From Yersinia rochesterensis (GTDB taxonomy: Bacteria; Pseudomonadota; Gammaproteobacteria; Enterobacterales; Enterobacteriaceae), in assembly GCF_003600645.1 (NCBI RefSeq), contig NZ_CP032482.1, positions 4,092,001-4,156,000 of the forward strand: a DNA stretch of 64,000 bases. Reading direction: 5' to 3'. A program made the position numbers and the translations under genes. Positions 53,243 to 61,231 of the stretch are shown here, piece after piece (the first letter of the stretch is position 1; each line of letters begins with the position of its first letter). The notes under the pieces are model-generated. The model was not told the origin of the DNA and did not search any database. It saw only the letters and a program-made list of their open reading frames with translations.

Positions 53243-53522
53243 TCGCTCATCCAATCAATATGGTTGGGTCTAATACCACGCAATATAACGTAATAACGAA
53301 ACTTTCTGCCAATAAGTTTATTTCCTCATTATCCAATGGGTTGCCCCCACTCTCGCGTTGCGGCTTGTTCACAAGATATCTGTAGTTTCTCTCATTTGGA
53401 ACTGGATATGTTGACTTTTTAACCAGTGAGTTTTAGAACAAGAAGTGGGTGGTCGACCACTTATCAGTATTTATTAACTGAATGTTGTATATGAATTTAT
53501 TTACATAATGGAGGGTATAAAA
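53243..53522. promoter_or_regulatory. Divergent greB / peptide-cluster promoter region
   Basis: 280 bp, AT-rich. TTGACT (53411) with TTAGAA (53433, 16-bp gap) is a weak promoter candidate for the cluster. A perfect 12-bp palindrome follows at 53449-53460. No gene is seen. Confidence 0.5.
53449..53460. promoter_or_regulatory. Palindrome upstream of the peptide gene (possible operator)
   Basis: GTGGTCGACCAC is a perfect 12-bp palindrome, 62 bp before the peptide ATG and just downstream of a weak -10 candidate. If that promoter is used, a protein bound here would block the start region. No regulator gene lies in the cluster. Confidence 0.45.
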
Positions 53523-53591
53523 ATGGAAATAATTATTCTAGAAACCAAATTACCGGCACAAAACGTACCTCGGCCAGCCGCCGATCAATAA
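53523..53591 (+). CDS. 22-residue candidate precursor peptide
   Basis: A 22-codon gene starting at ATG 53523 with GGAGGG 7 nt upstream, one of the strongest ribosome binding sites in the window. The peptide begins MEIIILETK and ends PRPAADQ; it has no Cys, Ser, Tyr or Trp. Its N-terminal half is strand-forming and hydrophobic, the C-terminal half Pro-, Ala- and Gln/Asn-rich. An in-frame ATG five codons upstream (53508) overlaps the ribosome binding site. It is followed by a hairpin and by a gene with a PqqD-like domain, which suggests a RiPP precursor of PqqA size. This is inference. Confidence 0.65.
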   Translation: MEIIILETKLPAQNVPRPAADQ

Positions 53592-53598
53592 CAACCGA

Positions 53599-53624
53599 AA
53601 CCTCCCTGGAACATTAGGGAGGTT
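53599..53624 (+). terminator. Hairpin (attenuator-like) after the peptide gene
   Basis: AACCTCCCT and AGGGAGGTT form a perfect 9-bp stem with an 8-nt loop, 8 bp after the peptide stop. It is followed by AGTTTATG, not a strong T-tract, so partial termination is likely. This would give more peptide mRNA than enzyme mRNA. Confidence 0.7.
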
Positions 53625-53743
53625 AGTTTATGTCTCAGTTCATATAACGTTACACAATGGAGCGAACACGTATGGAAGGTTCTAAGCCCTTACTGTAACC
53701 TCATATCACGCTATCAACCAATACAGCCTTACGAGCAGGGGTC

Positions 53744-54682
53744 TTGCTGACCATTGCCGATCTTGCTGAATGGGAACGTTTTAATCGCCTACTTGGGTGC
53801 TGTAATGGCAAACACACTACGGAACAAATCGCCACAATTCTTTCTCTTGATATCAATAAGTTGAATAACACTCTCGCTTCTCTGGAGGACGCTGGCTTTA
53901 TCTGGTGTTTACCGGATTACCACGCCATTCCAACATCTTTATTTCTACAGGAATTTAACCGTTGGCTCCCTATATGGGTTCACCAAATGTACGACCAGCC
54001 GATGATATGGCAAGGTCTGTATGATGGTCATGAACCCGCATCGATAATGATTGGTTGGGCGCAGGAAAATATGCATTACACCCGCAGCGTAATGTCACAT
54101 ATGCCCCTCGCCGTCCAGTACGCGAGCACGGAAAGAGAACAGCAAGTCCAGTTCCGCCATCTCAGCGAAGAATGGGATCACTATCGGCTGTTTATGACCG
54201 CCTGTGAGGCCACAGCTATCAGTGCAGACTATCTAAATGAAAGCCGCCCACTGGCAAGCACATTAAATATCACTCTATTTATGCGCAGCGTCGCCCCTCT
54301 AGGGACACTGGTGTACAACGCTTGCGAGGCGTTACTGGAAGCCACCACGGATAATGACCAAACAGTAGTGGATTTTTACCAAACCGTCGGCCAACGACAC
54401 GATTTGCCTCAGGCATTCACTGATGAACTTATTCGCCACTTGATGGTTGATAAAGAATTTGGCCATATCGATATCTTTGAACAGCTGCTGGAGAACCATC
54501 CAATGCTACCAGCAGCAACCGTAGCCGCTATTTTTTCAAGCTGCCATCGGCTGGCAGATTGGTTTGAGGTGTGGAATGACAATATTTATCATCATTACCG
54601 CCTATCAGACCCTCCCTATTTAACTAACCGTCCGCCACAACCCCCCTATCATCAGCTTCAGTCGTCAGGAGTTGGCGGCTAA
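53744..54682 (+). CDS. PqqD-like domain fused to a heme-oxygenase-like protein
   Basis: About 312 residues if started at TTG 53744, with AGGGG just upstream. Residues 1-56 hold a PqqD/RRE-like winged helix (LLGCCNGKHTTEQIATIL, then LASLEDAGFIW). The rest is a helical heme-oxygenase-like domain with ExxH motifs: E108-NM-H111, E143-WD-H146 and H232-x5-E238-FG-H241, a likely di-iron ligand set. The frame continues upstream as the missing first strand of the PqqD fold but is cut by TAA at 53696-53698; ATG 53672 with GGAG upstream may be the original start. It shares motifs with the gene at 55575. Confidence 0.75.
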   Translation: MLTIADLAEWERFNRLLGCCNGKHTTEQIATILSLDINKLNNTLASLEDAGFIWCLPDYHAIPTSLFLQEFNRWLPIWVHQMYDQPMIWQGLYDGHEPASIMIGWAQENMHYTRSVMSHMPLAVQYASTEREQQVQFRHLSEEWDHYRLFMTACEATAISADYLNESRPLASTLNITLFMRSVAPLGTLVYNACEALLEATTDNDQTVVDFYQTVGQRHDLPQAFTDELIRHLMVDKEFGHIDIFEQLLENHPMLPAATVAAIFSSCHRLADWFEVWNDNIYHHYRLSDPPYLTNRPPQPPYHQLQSSGVGG

Positions 54683-54706
54683 TATTCATTATTTGAGGTC
54701 TATTTT

Positions 54707-55537
54707 ATGGATAACACTGTCATCGCCCCAGCCATCCCCCTTGTATCACTGCATGATTTATCTATTGCCAGAGAACTTTGGGATGTTGTTCAACCCGAAG
54801 AGATAGATGAATGTCTGACTACCACACTGCATGTATTACGCGGCTGGCTGGAGGGCGACAAGCTAAGTGAATACTATGGGCTAGCGCCACACTGCTGCAA
54901 ACTGATGGTTGAAATGTGCCACTTGTTATACGGGCTGGACAAAACCCTCGCACGATGTGCAGCAGAAACTGAGGATAAACAGTTGCAGGAATTGTTTATC
55001 CGCCACGCATTCCATTCACACCACATGCATAAATACTGGGATGCTATCTGCCAGGAATTGACCCACTCCCCGATCACGGAGCTTGAGCCATTAACCTCAA
55101 CTTTAATGTTCCAGTTGGCGCTGGAAAATATGGCGGTGAAAGACCCACTAGCATTCTCTTATGCCATGGGGCTTTTTGGTTCCCCAGGAGATACTGACGC
55201 GCTTAACGCCATGGCGCAATTTTTCGAACGCATCTCTAGTCATCAGAAAGTAACCCAACAACTTTCTTCATGGGTCGCCGAAGCGACCAGCAACGAAATA
55301 TCATTTGCCAGTATTCCCGCGACTCAGCGCTATGGTTACCCCTATAGTGGCCGTTATGGCAAAGCCTGTGCCGATATTTTGGGGCCACGTTTACAACGGG
55401 ATTTAGATACCAGTTTGATTAACCTAGCCTCGTTGGGGGATCAATTTCATCTATTTTACCGGGGAATAAACATTTTTTATGTCAATAAAAAATTGCCTTT
55501 TCCCCGCCTAAAAATGGATTGGTTACACGGCGTGTAA
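54707..55537 (+). CDS. Heme-oxygenase-like helical protein, degenerate ligands
   Basis: 276-residue, mostly helical protein without signal or membrane segment. It aligns in outline with its two neighbours: E69-MC-H72 matches their first ExxH motif, and a His-rich stretch (HSHHMHKYW, 103-111) lies where they have EEWDH. The third motif is lost: the aligned H and H become Ala and Phe. It may be a partner or a differently metallated relative. GAGG precedes the ATG. It lies 24 bp after the first enzyme gene. Confidence 0.7.
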   Translation: MDNTVIAPAIPLVSLHDLSIARELWDVVQPEEIDECLTTTLHVLRGWLEGDKLSEYYGLAPHCCKLMVEMCHLLYGLDKTLARCAAETEDKQLQELFIRHAFHSHHMHKYWDAICQELTHSPITELEPLTSTLMFQLALENMAVKDPLAFSYAMGLFGSPGDTDALNAMAQFFERISSHQKVTQQLSSWVAEATSNEISFASIPATQRYGYPYSGRYGKACADILGPRLQRDLDTSLINLASLGDQFHLFYRGINIFYVNKKLPFPRLKMDWLHGV

Positions 55538-55574
55538 CTCTGGCGCATAAACCGAGCAAGGATAGGAGGAAAGT

Positions 55575-56555
55575 ATGCTATTAAAAAACTCAATCAGCAT
55601 TGAGCATGTTCAGGAACACAGGCTGCGCCTGACTTCAAGGCTACAGGTTGTCGAGTTGGTTGACACCGATATCAGCACTTTTTTTACCTCCCAGCTTTCA
55701 GCCCATAGAGATCCTGAACGGGCACTACAAGAAGCGGGTTGTTGTGAGGCATTCAGCGACGATTTTATCGAATTTCTTGACCAGAATATGATGCTTTACC
55801 CCTTTCCCCCCGATGCCGATTACATTGATGCCAGCATGGCCGCTGAAGCCATTAATAAAGAACTGAATCTTTGGGCCGACGCCCTGTATTTTGATACATT
55901 TTGGCAAAAAATGAATAATCCAGATTCGCCGAACAATCTCAATACTCTTTACGCCTGGGCAATCGAGAATTATCACCATACCCACAGTGTTATCCAACAT
56001 TTGGGCACCGTATTAGCCCACACTAATGAGTTATTACTGATTAATAAGTGCATCATTCATTTATCAGAGGAATGGGATCATCCTTATTTGTTTAAAGTCA
56101 GCGCAACACGTTTTCGACATGCTCATCAATTGCCTCAATTAGAAAAAAACTTATTGCCGCTACCCAGCACCCAGGGAATTTGCCGATTCTTGCAGATGGC
56201 GGCTAAACAGCACCCGTTCGTCTATAAAAGTTGCGTGGCCGTTCTAGAGAAAACGGCGCGGCGAGTTGAGGAGACTCGCCAGTTTTATCACCATGTGGCG
56301 GCTCAGCATGCTTTGCATGACGATGTTGTCATGCCGCTGATAGCGCATGCCGAAACCGATGAAGAGTATGACCATCTCAATTCATTAAGTTTATTCTCAG
56401 CTTGCTATGGTGCCCTGCCGATAACTATTGCTGGGGCAGCATTGAGATTCGCCTATGGTTTTACTGAAGCGCTTTATCTCTGGCAATGCCACCTGCTGGA
56501 TGTTTATTTGCATCAACCATTGGGTGAAGGCCACCGTAGCCGTCGATCTGCTTAG
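55575..56555 (+). CDS. Heme-oxygenase-like protein with full ligand set
   Basis: 326 residues. A unique N-terminal part of about 90 residues leads into a heme-oxygenase-like domain. Its motifs match those of the gene at 53744: E131-NY-H134, E166-WD-H169 and H258-x5-E264-YD-H267. These fit the pattern of heme-oxygenase-like di-iron oxidases, which oxidise amines or amino acid side chains with O2. AGGAGGAAAGT precedes the ATG. It lies 37 bp after the second gene. It lacks the PqqD-like domain, so the substrate would be presented by the first protein. No close described relative is recognised. Confidence 0.75.
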   Translation: MLLKNSISIEHVQEHRLRLTSRLQVVELVDTDISTFFTSQLSAHRDPERALQEAGCCEAFSDDFIEFLDQNMMLYPFPPDADYIDASMAAEAINKELNLWADALYFDTFWQKMNNPDSPNNLNTLYAWAIENYHHTHSVIQHLGTVLAHTNELLLINKCIIHLSEEWDHPYLFKVSATRFRHAHQLPQLEKNLLPLPSTQGICRFLQMAAKQHPFVYKSCVAVLEKTARRVEETRQFYHHVAAQHALHDDVVMPLIAHAETDEEYDHLNSLSLFSACYGALPITIAGAALRFAYGFTEALYLWQCHLLDVYLHQPLGEGHRSRRSA

Positions 56556-56566
56556 GCCACTCATTG

Positions 56567-57757
56567 ATGCGGTTATGGAAACGCCCTCAACCGATGCAGC
56601 CAATTGCTATCATTTTTGTTGGCTCCTCTTTGGCTTATTACGTGCTGATGACGACGTTTTCCACTTATCTCCATGAACATTTACGTTTTCCTATTACCAC
56701 TGTCAGCGTCATTATGTTTGGCTACATTTTAGTTTCACGGTTATCCAAAGTCGCACTGGGGCCGTGGTTTGATCGCTTGACTTTTCGTTCCGGCCTGATT
56801 TTCGCGCTAGGCATCGCCGCCAGTGGTTTTTTATTAGCATCGTCGAATGCTCTCATGGGGGAATTCGCCCCTTGGTGTCTGTGTATCGCTGGAGTGGGTG
56901 TTTCCTCGGTTGTCTTGCTGACTCAGTCATTTATTGCCAGCCAGAAACAACTTCGGTCTCACAATGCGACAACCTCGGCTGATTACTCCTTTCTCTATAT
57001 CTTGATGAATGGTTCGGCGTTGATTGCCCCTATCATCGGCTTTGAAATCCTACGCTATGTACCCCAAGGGCTATATTGGATTATCGGTGGCCTCTATATA
57101 TTACTGCTGGTCTATTGCCTGATATACATCTCGGGGACTGAGTGCAAACCGCCCCCAGCTCCGCGCCTGACACTCGCTGACTGGCTCAAGCCCTTTAAAA
57201 ATCGCAATTACTGCCGCTTCCTACTGGTCAACAGTTTATTATGGATGCTGCATGCCCAGCTTTATTCCACCATCCCTCTCTATACCCGCGAGACCTTCGA
57301 TGACGAAAGTAATCTGACACTGTTCTTTATCGTGGAAGCGCTATGCGTCATGGTGTTGCAGCATTGGGTCAGTCTCTATATTAATCAGTATATTCCATCT
57401 TATTATCCTGCTGTCGCTCTGATGTTATTCTCTGTTTCTTTTTTCCTGATTTATCTTGCTCAGGATATGGTACTGATTCTATGGGCTGCGGGGGTTTTCT
57501 CCCTGGCTCTTATGGTGTACATGCCCAGCGCAGATGCAAATAATGCTGCATTTGCTGACCATGGCAGTTTCGCGACCTATTTTGGTTTGCTATCACTGTC
57601 AGCAACATTGGGTGATTCGTTAGGCAATATTTTGGGAATGAGGTTGTTGGCTTTCCTGTTACAAAGTGGAAATGTCTCACAATACTTTTTCTGGCTCGCC
57701 GGGATAACCGCAGTGCTGGCAATTTTTTACCGCAATCCGTATAACTGTTCTCTATGA
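56567..57757 (+). CDS. MFS transporter, possible product exporter
   Basis: 396-residue major facilitator protein with about 12 membrane segments. A basic N-terminus (MRLWKRPQP) is followed by IIFVGSSLAYYVLMTTF; the loop-2 signature is loose (GPWFDRLTFRSG). ATG 56567 follows the previous stop by 11 bp, so it is part of the cluster. It may export the modified peptide or import a precursor. The substrate is unknown. Confidence 0.82.
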   Translation: MRLWKRPQPMQPIAIIFVGSSLAYYVLMTTFSTYLHEHLRFPITTVSVIMFGYILVSRLSKVALGPWFDRLTFRSGLIFALGIAASGFLLASSNALMGEFAPWCLCIAGVGVSSVVLLTQSFIASQKQLRSHNATTSADYSFLYILMNGSALIAPIIGFEILRYVPQGLYWIIGGLYILLLVYCLIYISGTECKPPPAPRLTLADWLKPFKNRNYCRFLLVNSLLWMLHAQLYSTIPLYTRETFDDESNLTLFFIVEALCVMVLQHWVSLYINQYIPSYYPAVALMLFSVSFFLIYLAQDMVLILWAAGVFSLALMVYMPSADANNAAFADHGSFATYFGLLSLSATLGDSLGNILGMRLLAFLLQSGNVSQYFFWLAGITAVLAIFYRNPYNCSL

Positions 57758-57796
57758 TTTTTTCCCTATTCCTCTATCAAAATTGATATCAGACTT

Positions 57797-60163
57797 ATGA
57801 ATGAACAACTGAGCAGCATTATTGCAAGCGAAATACAGGCGCGACCGGAGCAAGTGATTGCTGCAATACGCCTGTTGGATGAAGGTAATACCGTGCCCTT
57901 TATTTCACGGTATCGTAAGGAAGTTACCGGCGGATTGGATGATACCCAGCTGCGCCAGTTGGAAAGCCGTTTGGGTTATCTGCGCGAACTTGAAGACCGC
58001 CGCCAAACCATTCTTAAATCAATAGAAGATCAAGGCAAGCTCACCGAGCAACTCGCCGGTGCCATTAACGGCACCATGAGTAAAACCGAGTTGGAAGATT
58101 TATACCTTCCTTATAAACCCAAGCGCCGCACCCGTGGGCAGATTGCTATTGAAGCCGGTCTGGAATCCTTGGCAGACAGCTTATGGCATGATCCACAGCA
58201 AGACCCAGAACAGGTCGCGCTCGCTTTTGTCGATGCTGAAAAAGGCGTGGCGGATACCAAAGCGGCACTGGATGGCGCGCGCTATATCCTGATGGAGCGT
58301 TTTGCGGAAGATGCAACATTGCTGGCGAAAGTGCGCCAATACTTGTGGAAAAACGCCCATTTAGTATCAAAAGTAGTGGAAGGCAAAGAGCAGGAAGGCG
58401 CTAAATTCCGCGATTACTTTGATCACCACGAACCTATCGCCCAAGTCCCTTCTCACCGCGCCCTAGCGATGTTCCGTGGCCGTAATGAAGGTGTGCTGCA
58501 ACTGGCGCTGAATCCCGATCCCCAGTTTGACGAGCCGCCTCGCGAGAGTCAGGGCGAACAGATTATTATCAATCACCTGGATCTGCGCCTGAATAATGCG
58601 CCGGCAGACAGCTGGCGCAAAGCGGTGGTCAACTGGACTTGGCGCATTAAGGTGCTGATGCATCTTGAAACCGAGTTGATGAGCACCTTGCGTGAACGGG
58701 CCGAAGACGAAGCTATCAATGTATTCGCCCGTAACATGCAAGATTTGCTGATGGCGGCCCCAGCAGGGATGCGCGCCACTATGGGCCTCGATCCGGGCCT
58801 GCGCACCGGGGTAAAAGTGGCGGTAGTTGATGCTACCGGCAAGCTGGTTGCCTTCGATACCGTTTATCCTCATACCGGGCAGACGGCAAAAGCCGCCGCT
58901 GTAGTGGCCGCCCTGTGCATCAAACATCAGGTTGAATTGGTAGCGATTGGTAACGGCACCGCATCACGGGAAACCGAGCGCTTCTTTACTGAGCTGCAAC
59001 AGCAGTATCCGGCGGTGACGGCGCAGAAAGTCATTGTCAGTGAAGCCGGGGCGTCAGTTTATTCAGCCTCGGAGCTGGCGGCACTGGAATTCCCAGATCT
59101 GGATGTTTCCATCCGTGGCGCGGTCTCTATTGCCCGCCGCTTGCAAGACCCGTTAGCGGAACTGGTGAAAATCGACCCGAAATCCATCGGGGTCGGCCAA
59201 TATCAGCATGATGTCAGCCAAAGCCAATTGGCGAAAAAACTGGATGCGGTGGTAGAAGACTGTGTAAACGCCGTGGGAGTCGATTTGAACACCGCGTCCG
59301 TGCCATTGCTGAACCGAGTCGCCGGTTTGACCCGCATGATGGCGCAAAATATTGTGAACTGGCGTGATGAGAATGGCCGCTTCCATAACCGCGAACAATT
59401 GCTGAAAGTCAGCCGCTTAGGGCCAAAAGCCTTTGAACAGTGCGCCGGTTTCTTGCGTATCAACCACGGGAATAACCCGCTGGATGCCTCAACAGTGCAT
59501 CCAGAGGCCTATCCGATTGTCGAGCGTATTTTGGCCGCCACCGAGCAAGCTTTGCAGGATTTGATGGGCAATGCCACGGCCTTGCGTAATCTCAATGCCC
59601 GCGATTTCACCACCGAGAAATTTGGTGTGCCGACGGTCACCGATATCTTACGCGAGCTAGAAAAACCGGGCCGAGATCCCCGCCCTGAGTTTAAAACGGC
59701 GACCTTTGCCGAGGGCGTGGAAACACTGAATGACCTGACGCCGGGTATGATCCTCGAAGGCTCAGTGACTAACGTGACTAACTTTGGTGCGTTTGTCGAT
59801 ATCGGCGTTCATCAGGATGGTCTGGTGCATATTTCCTCACTGGCAGATAAATTTGTCGATGACCCGCATAAGGTGGTGAAAGCCGGCGATATCGTCAAAG
59901 TTAAAGTCATGGAAGTGGATTTGCAGCGCAAACGTATTGCTCTGACGATGCGCCTTGATGAGCAACCGGGTGAAAGCGGTTCACGCCGGGGTAATGGCGG
60001 TGAAAACCGTGCCAATGCCAATAATTCCAGTAATAACAGCCGACCACGGAATAATAATGAATCCAATAGCCGCCCAGCAGCCAAAGGGCGCGTAGACAGC
60101 AATTCTGGCAGCAACAACAGCGCCATGAGTGACGCGTTGGCTGCGGCGTTTAAAAAGCGCTGA
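57797..60163 (+). CDS. yhgF: Transcription accessory protein Tex (YhgF)
   Basis: 788-residue nucleic-acid-binding protein. An N-terminal helical region leads into a YqgF-like RNase H-fold domain ([18 protein letters not shown] near 328-345), then HhH repeats ([18 protein letters not shown]), and an S1 domain ([33 protein letters not shown] block near 654-683). A Ser/Asn/Gly-rich tail follows and ends AAAFKKR. It is linked to transcription quality control and stress tolerance. It follows the accessory cluster and precedes feoABC, as in E. coli. Confidence 0.95.
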   Translation: MNEQLSSIIASEIQARPEQVIAAIRLLDEGNTVPFISRYRKEVTGGLDDTQLRQLESRLGYLRELEDRRQTILKSIEDQGKLTEQLAGAINGTMSKTELEDLYLPYKPKRRTRGQIAIEAGLESLADSLWHDPQQDPEQVALAFVDAEKGVADTKAALDGARYILMERFAEDATLLAKVRQYLWKNAHLVSKVVEGKEQEGAKFRDYFDHHEPIAQVPSHRALAMFRGRNEGVLQLALNPDPQFDEPPRESQGEQIIINHLDLRLNNAPADSWRKAVVNWTWRIKVLMHLETELMSTLRERAEDEAINVFARNMQDLLMAAPAGMRATMGLDPGLRTGVKVAVVDATGKLVAFDTVYPHTGQTAKAAAVVAALCIKHQVELVAIGNGTASRETERFFTELQQQYPAVTAQKVIVSEAGASVYSASELAALEFPDLDVSIRGAVSIARRLQDPLAELVKIDPKSIGVGQYQHDVSQSQLAKKLDAVVEDCVNAVGVDLNTASVPLLNRVAGLTRMMAQNIVNWRDENGRFHNREQLLKVSRLGPKAFEQCAGFLRINHGNNPLDASTVHPEAYPIVERILAATEQALQDLMGNATALRNLNARDFTTEKFGVPTVTDILRELEKPGRDPRPEFKTATFAEGVETLNDLTPGMILEGSVTNVTNFGAFVDIGVHQDGLVHISSLADKFVDDPHKVVKAGDIVKVKVMEVDLQRKRIALTMRLDEQPGESGSRRGNGGENRANANNSSNNSRPRNNNESNSRPAAKGRVDSNSGSNNSAMSDALAAAFKKR

Positions 60164-60169
60164 TATCGG

Positions 60170-60206
60170 AGCTGAGGGCCACATTTGTGACCCTCAGCTT
60201 GCTTTA
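60170..60206 (+). terminator. Terminator after tex
   Basis: AGCTGAGGG (60170-60178) pairs with CCCTCAGCT (60191-60199) around a 12-nt loop, followed by TGCTTTA. It starts 6 bp after the tex stop. Confidence 0.8.
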
Positions 60207-60438
60207 TTCACTTTCTGCATGGCATTTGTCAGTTAAAACTCATCCCTAACGGGTTATTGACCCTCTACGCTCATATTTTTTTCTTCTATAAGATTGCTGG
60301 GTTATCTTCTAAATTAATTAGCACGCAATTCTTTTATCCAGTGTTAAATCGAGTATCACCCTGGCTGATTTAACATCATAGTTAACATGCGGTTTAATTT
60401 GGTCCGCTATGGCTGTTAATTTATAAATAATTACCATA

Positions 60439-60463
60439 GCATTCTAATAGTTAATTAGAATGC
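60439..60463. repeat. 10-bp AT-rich inverted repeat upstream of feoA
   Basis: GCATTCTAAT and ATTAGAATGC are perfectly complementary around a 5-nt loop. It sits 10 bp before the FNR-like site. It may be an operator or a cruciform; there is no T-run to make it a terminator. Confidence 0.7.
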
Positions 60464-60472
60464 GAATGTTAT

Positions 60473-60486
60473 TTGATTCAAATCAT
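60473..60486 (+). promoter_or_regulatory. Near-consensus FNR box upstream of feoA
   Basis: TTGAT-TCAA-ATCAT differs from TTGAT-N4-ATCAA at one position. FNR activation of feoABC is known in E. coli, which fits ferrous iron uptake under anoxia. The site is about 390 bp before the feoA start. Confidence 0.65.
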
Positions 60487-60738
60487 AGTGAAATGATTAT
60501 GTTAATAATCGGTATTTATCATTATGGATAACGGTTTATAGAAACATTCAGTTAACTGATTTAACTCATTGTTCGCATTTGCGATTGTGCTAATTTGATG
60601 GTAAAACAAGCGCAAATAAAAATCAGACTCATTAATTATAAAAATGAGATCGTAATGAATATTTACTTTTGAGTATTTAACCTGAGTTGAATATGAAAAC
60701 GATTCTTACTATTATTACTTTAATTATTACGTCTTACA

Positions 60739-60804
60739 GACTCTAAATAATTTGAGTTGCAGGAAGGTAGCCAATGCACATGCAGCTTGAAGTATGGCGA
60801 GTAG
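60739..60804. repeat. Short ERIC repeat before feoA
   Basis: About 66 bp: the left end ctctaaataatttgagttgc joins the right end catgcagcttgaagtatggc, with the central half missing, like the copy at 46215. It ends about 70 bp before the feoA start and would lie in the leader RNA. Confidence 0.88.
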
Positions 60805-60872
60805 GGTGGAATCACTCTGAATACTGGTACATCAATAACGATAATTAATTACCTACATTTCAAGAGGCTCTT

Positions 60873-61097
60873 ATGCATTTGATCCCACAACGTTCCTACA
60901 AAATTGTTGGTTTCTCACCTGAAATTAGCCCCGCTTACCGGCAGAAATTGTTGTCTCTGGGTATGCTACCCGGCTCTTCATTTAATGTTGTTCGCCTAGC
61001 GCCCTTAGGTGACCCTATTCAGATAGAAACTCGTCGGGTCAGTCTGGTGCTCCGTAAAAAAGACTTAGATTTGCTGACTCTCGACCTGCAACCCTAA
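60873..61097 (+). CDS. feoA: Ferrous iron transport protein FeoA
   Basis: 74-residue SH3-like cytoplasmic protein that assists FeoB. Typical features are the start [22 protein letters not shown], the LGMLPGSSF turn and an ending in [16 protein letters not shown] precedes the ATG. It is the first gene of feoABC, 134 bp before feoB across a triple repeat. Confidence 0.95.
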   Translation: MHLIPQRSYKIVGFSPEISPAYRQKLLSLGMLPGSSFNVVRLAPLGDPIQIETRRVSLVLRKKDLDLLTLDLQP

Positions 61098-61100
61098 GAT

Positions 61101-61160
61101 TTCAGGTCAATTCTTTATTTTTCAGGTCAACTTCTTGTTTTTCAGGTCAACTTCTTATTC
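61101..61160. repeat. Three 20-bp tandem repeats between feoA and feoB
   Basis: Units at 61101-61120, 61121-61140 and 61141-61160 share ttcaggtcaa followed by a T-rich half. They begin 3 bp after the feoA stop. Each holds an AGGTCAA core, so they may add copies of a binding or RNA element. Confidence 0.9.
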
Positions 61161-61231
61161 TGGTTACGGGGTGATGCAAGATAATCGCCTTGCGCAAGCT
61201 GACTTTCATTTATTGATTATCACGTTGGATT

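Larger units (their letters stand above)
60164..60872. promoter_or_regulatory. Long tex-feoA intergenic region
   Basis: 709 bp, the longest gap here, with no credible gene. It holds the tex terminator, an AT-rich inverted repeat (60439-60463), a near-consensus FNR box (60473-60486), a possible Fur region that I could not resolve and a short ERIC (60739-60804). If FNR acts from 60480, the feoA leader would be about 350 nt. Confidence 0.6.

Noticed and set aside
53508..53591. Longer 27-residue version of the candidate peptide from ATG 53508
   Set aside because: That start has no ribosome binding site of its own and lies on the GGAGGG that serves ATG 53523.
53657..53698. 13-codon frame before the first enzyme gene as a second precursor peptide
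   Set aside because: It is in frame with the following enzyme and reads like the start of its PqqD-like domain, so a nonsense-interrupted N-terminus explains it better.
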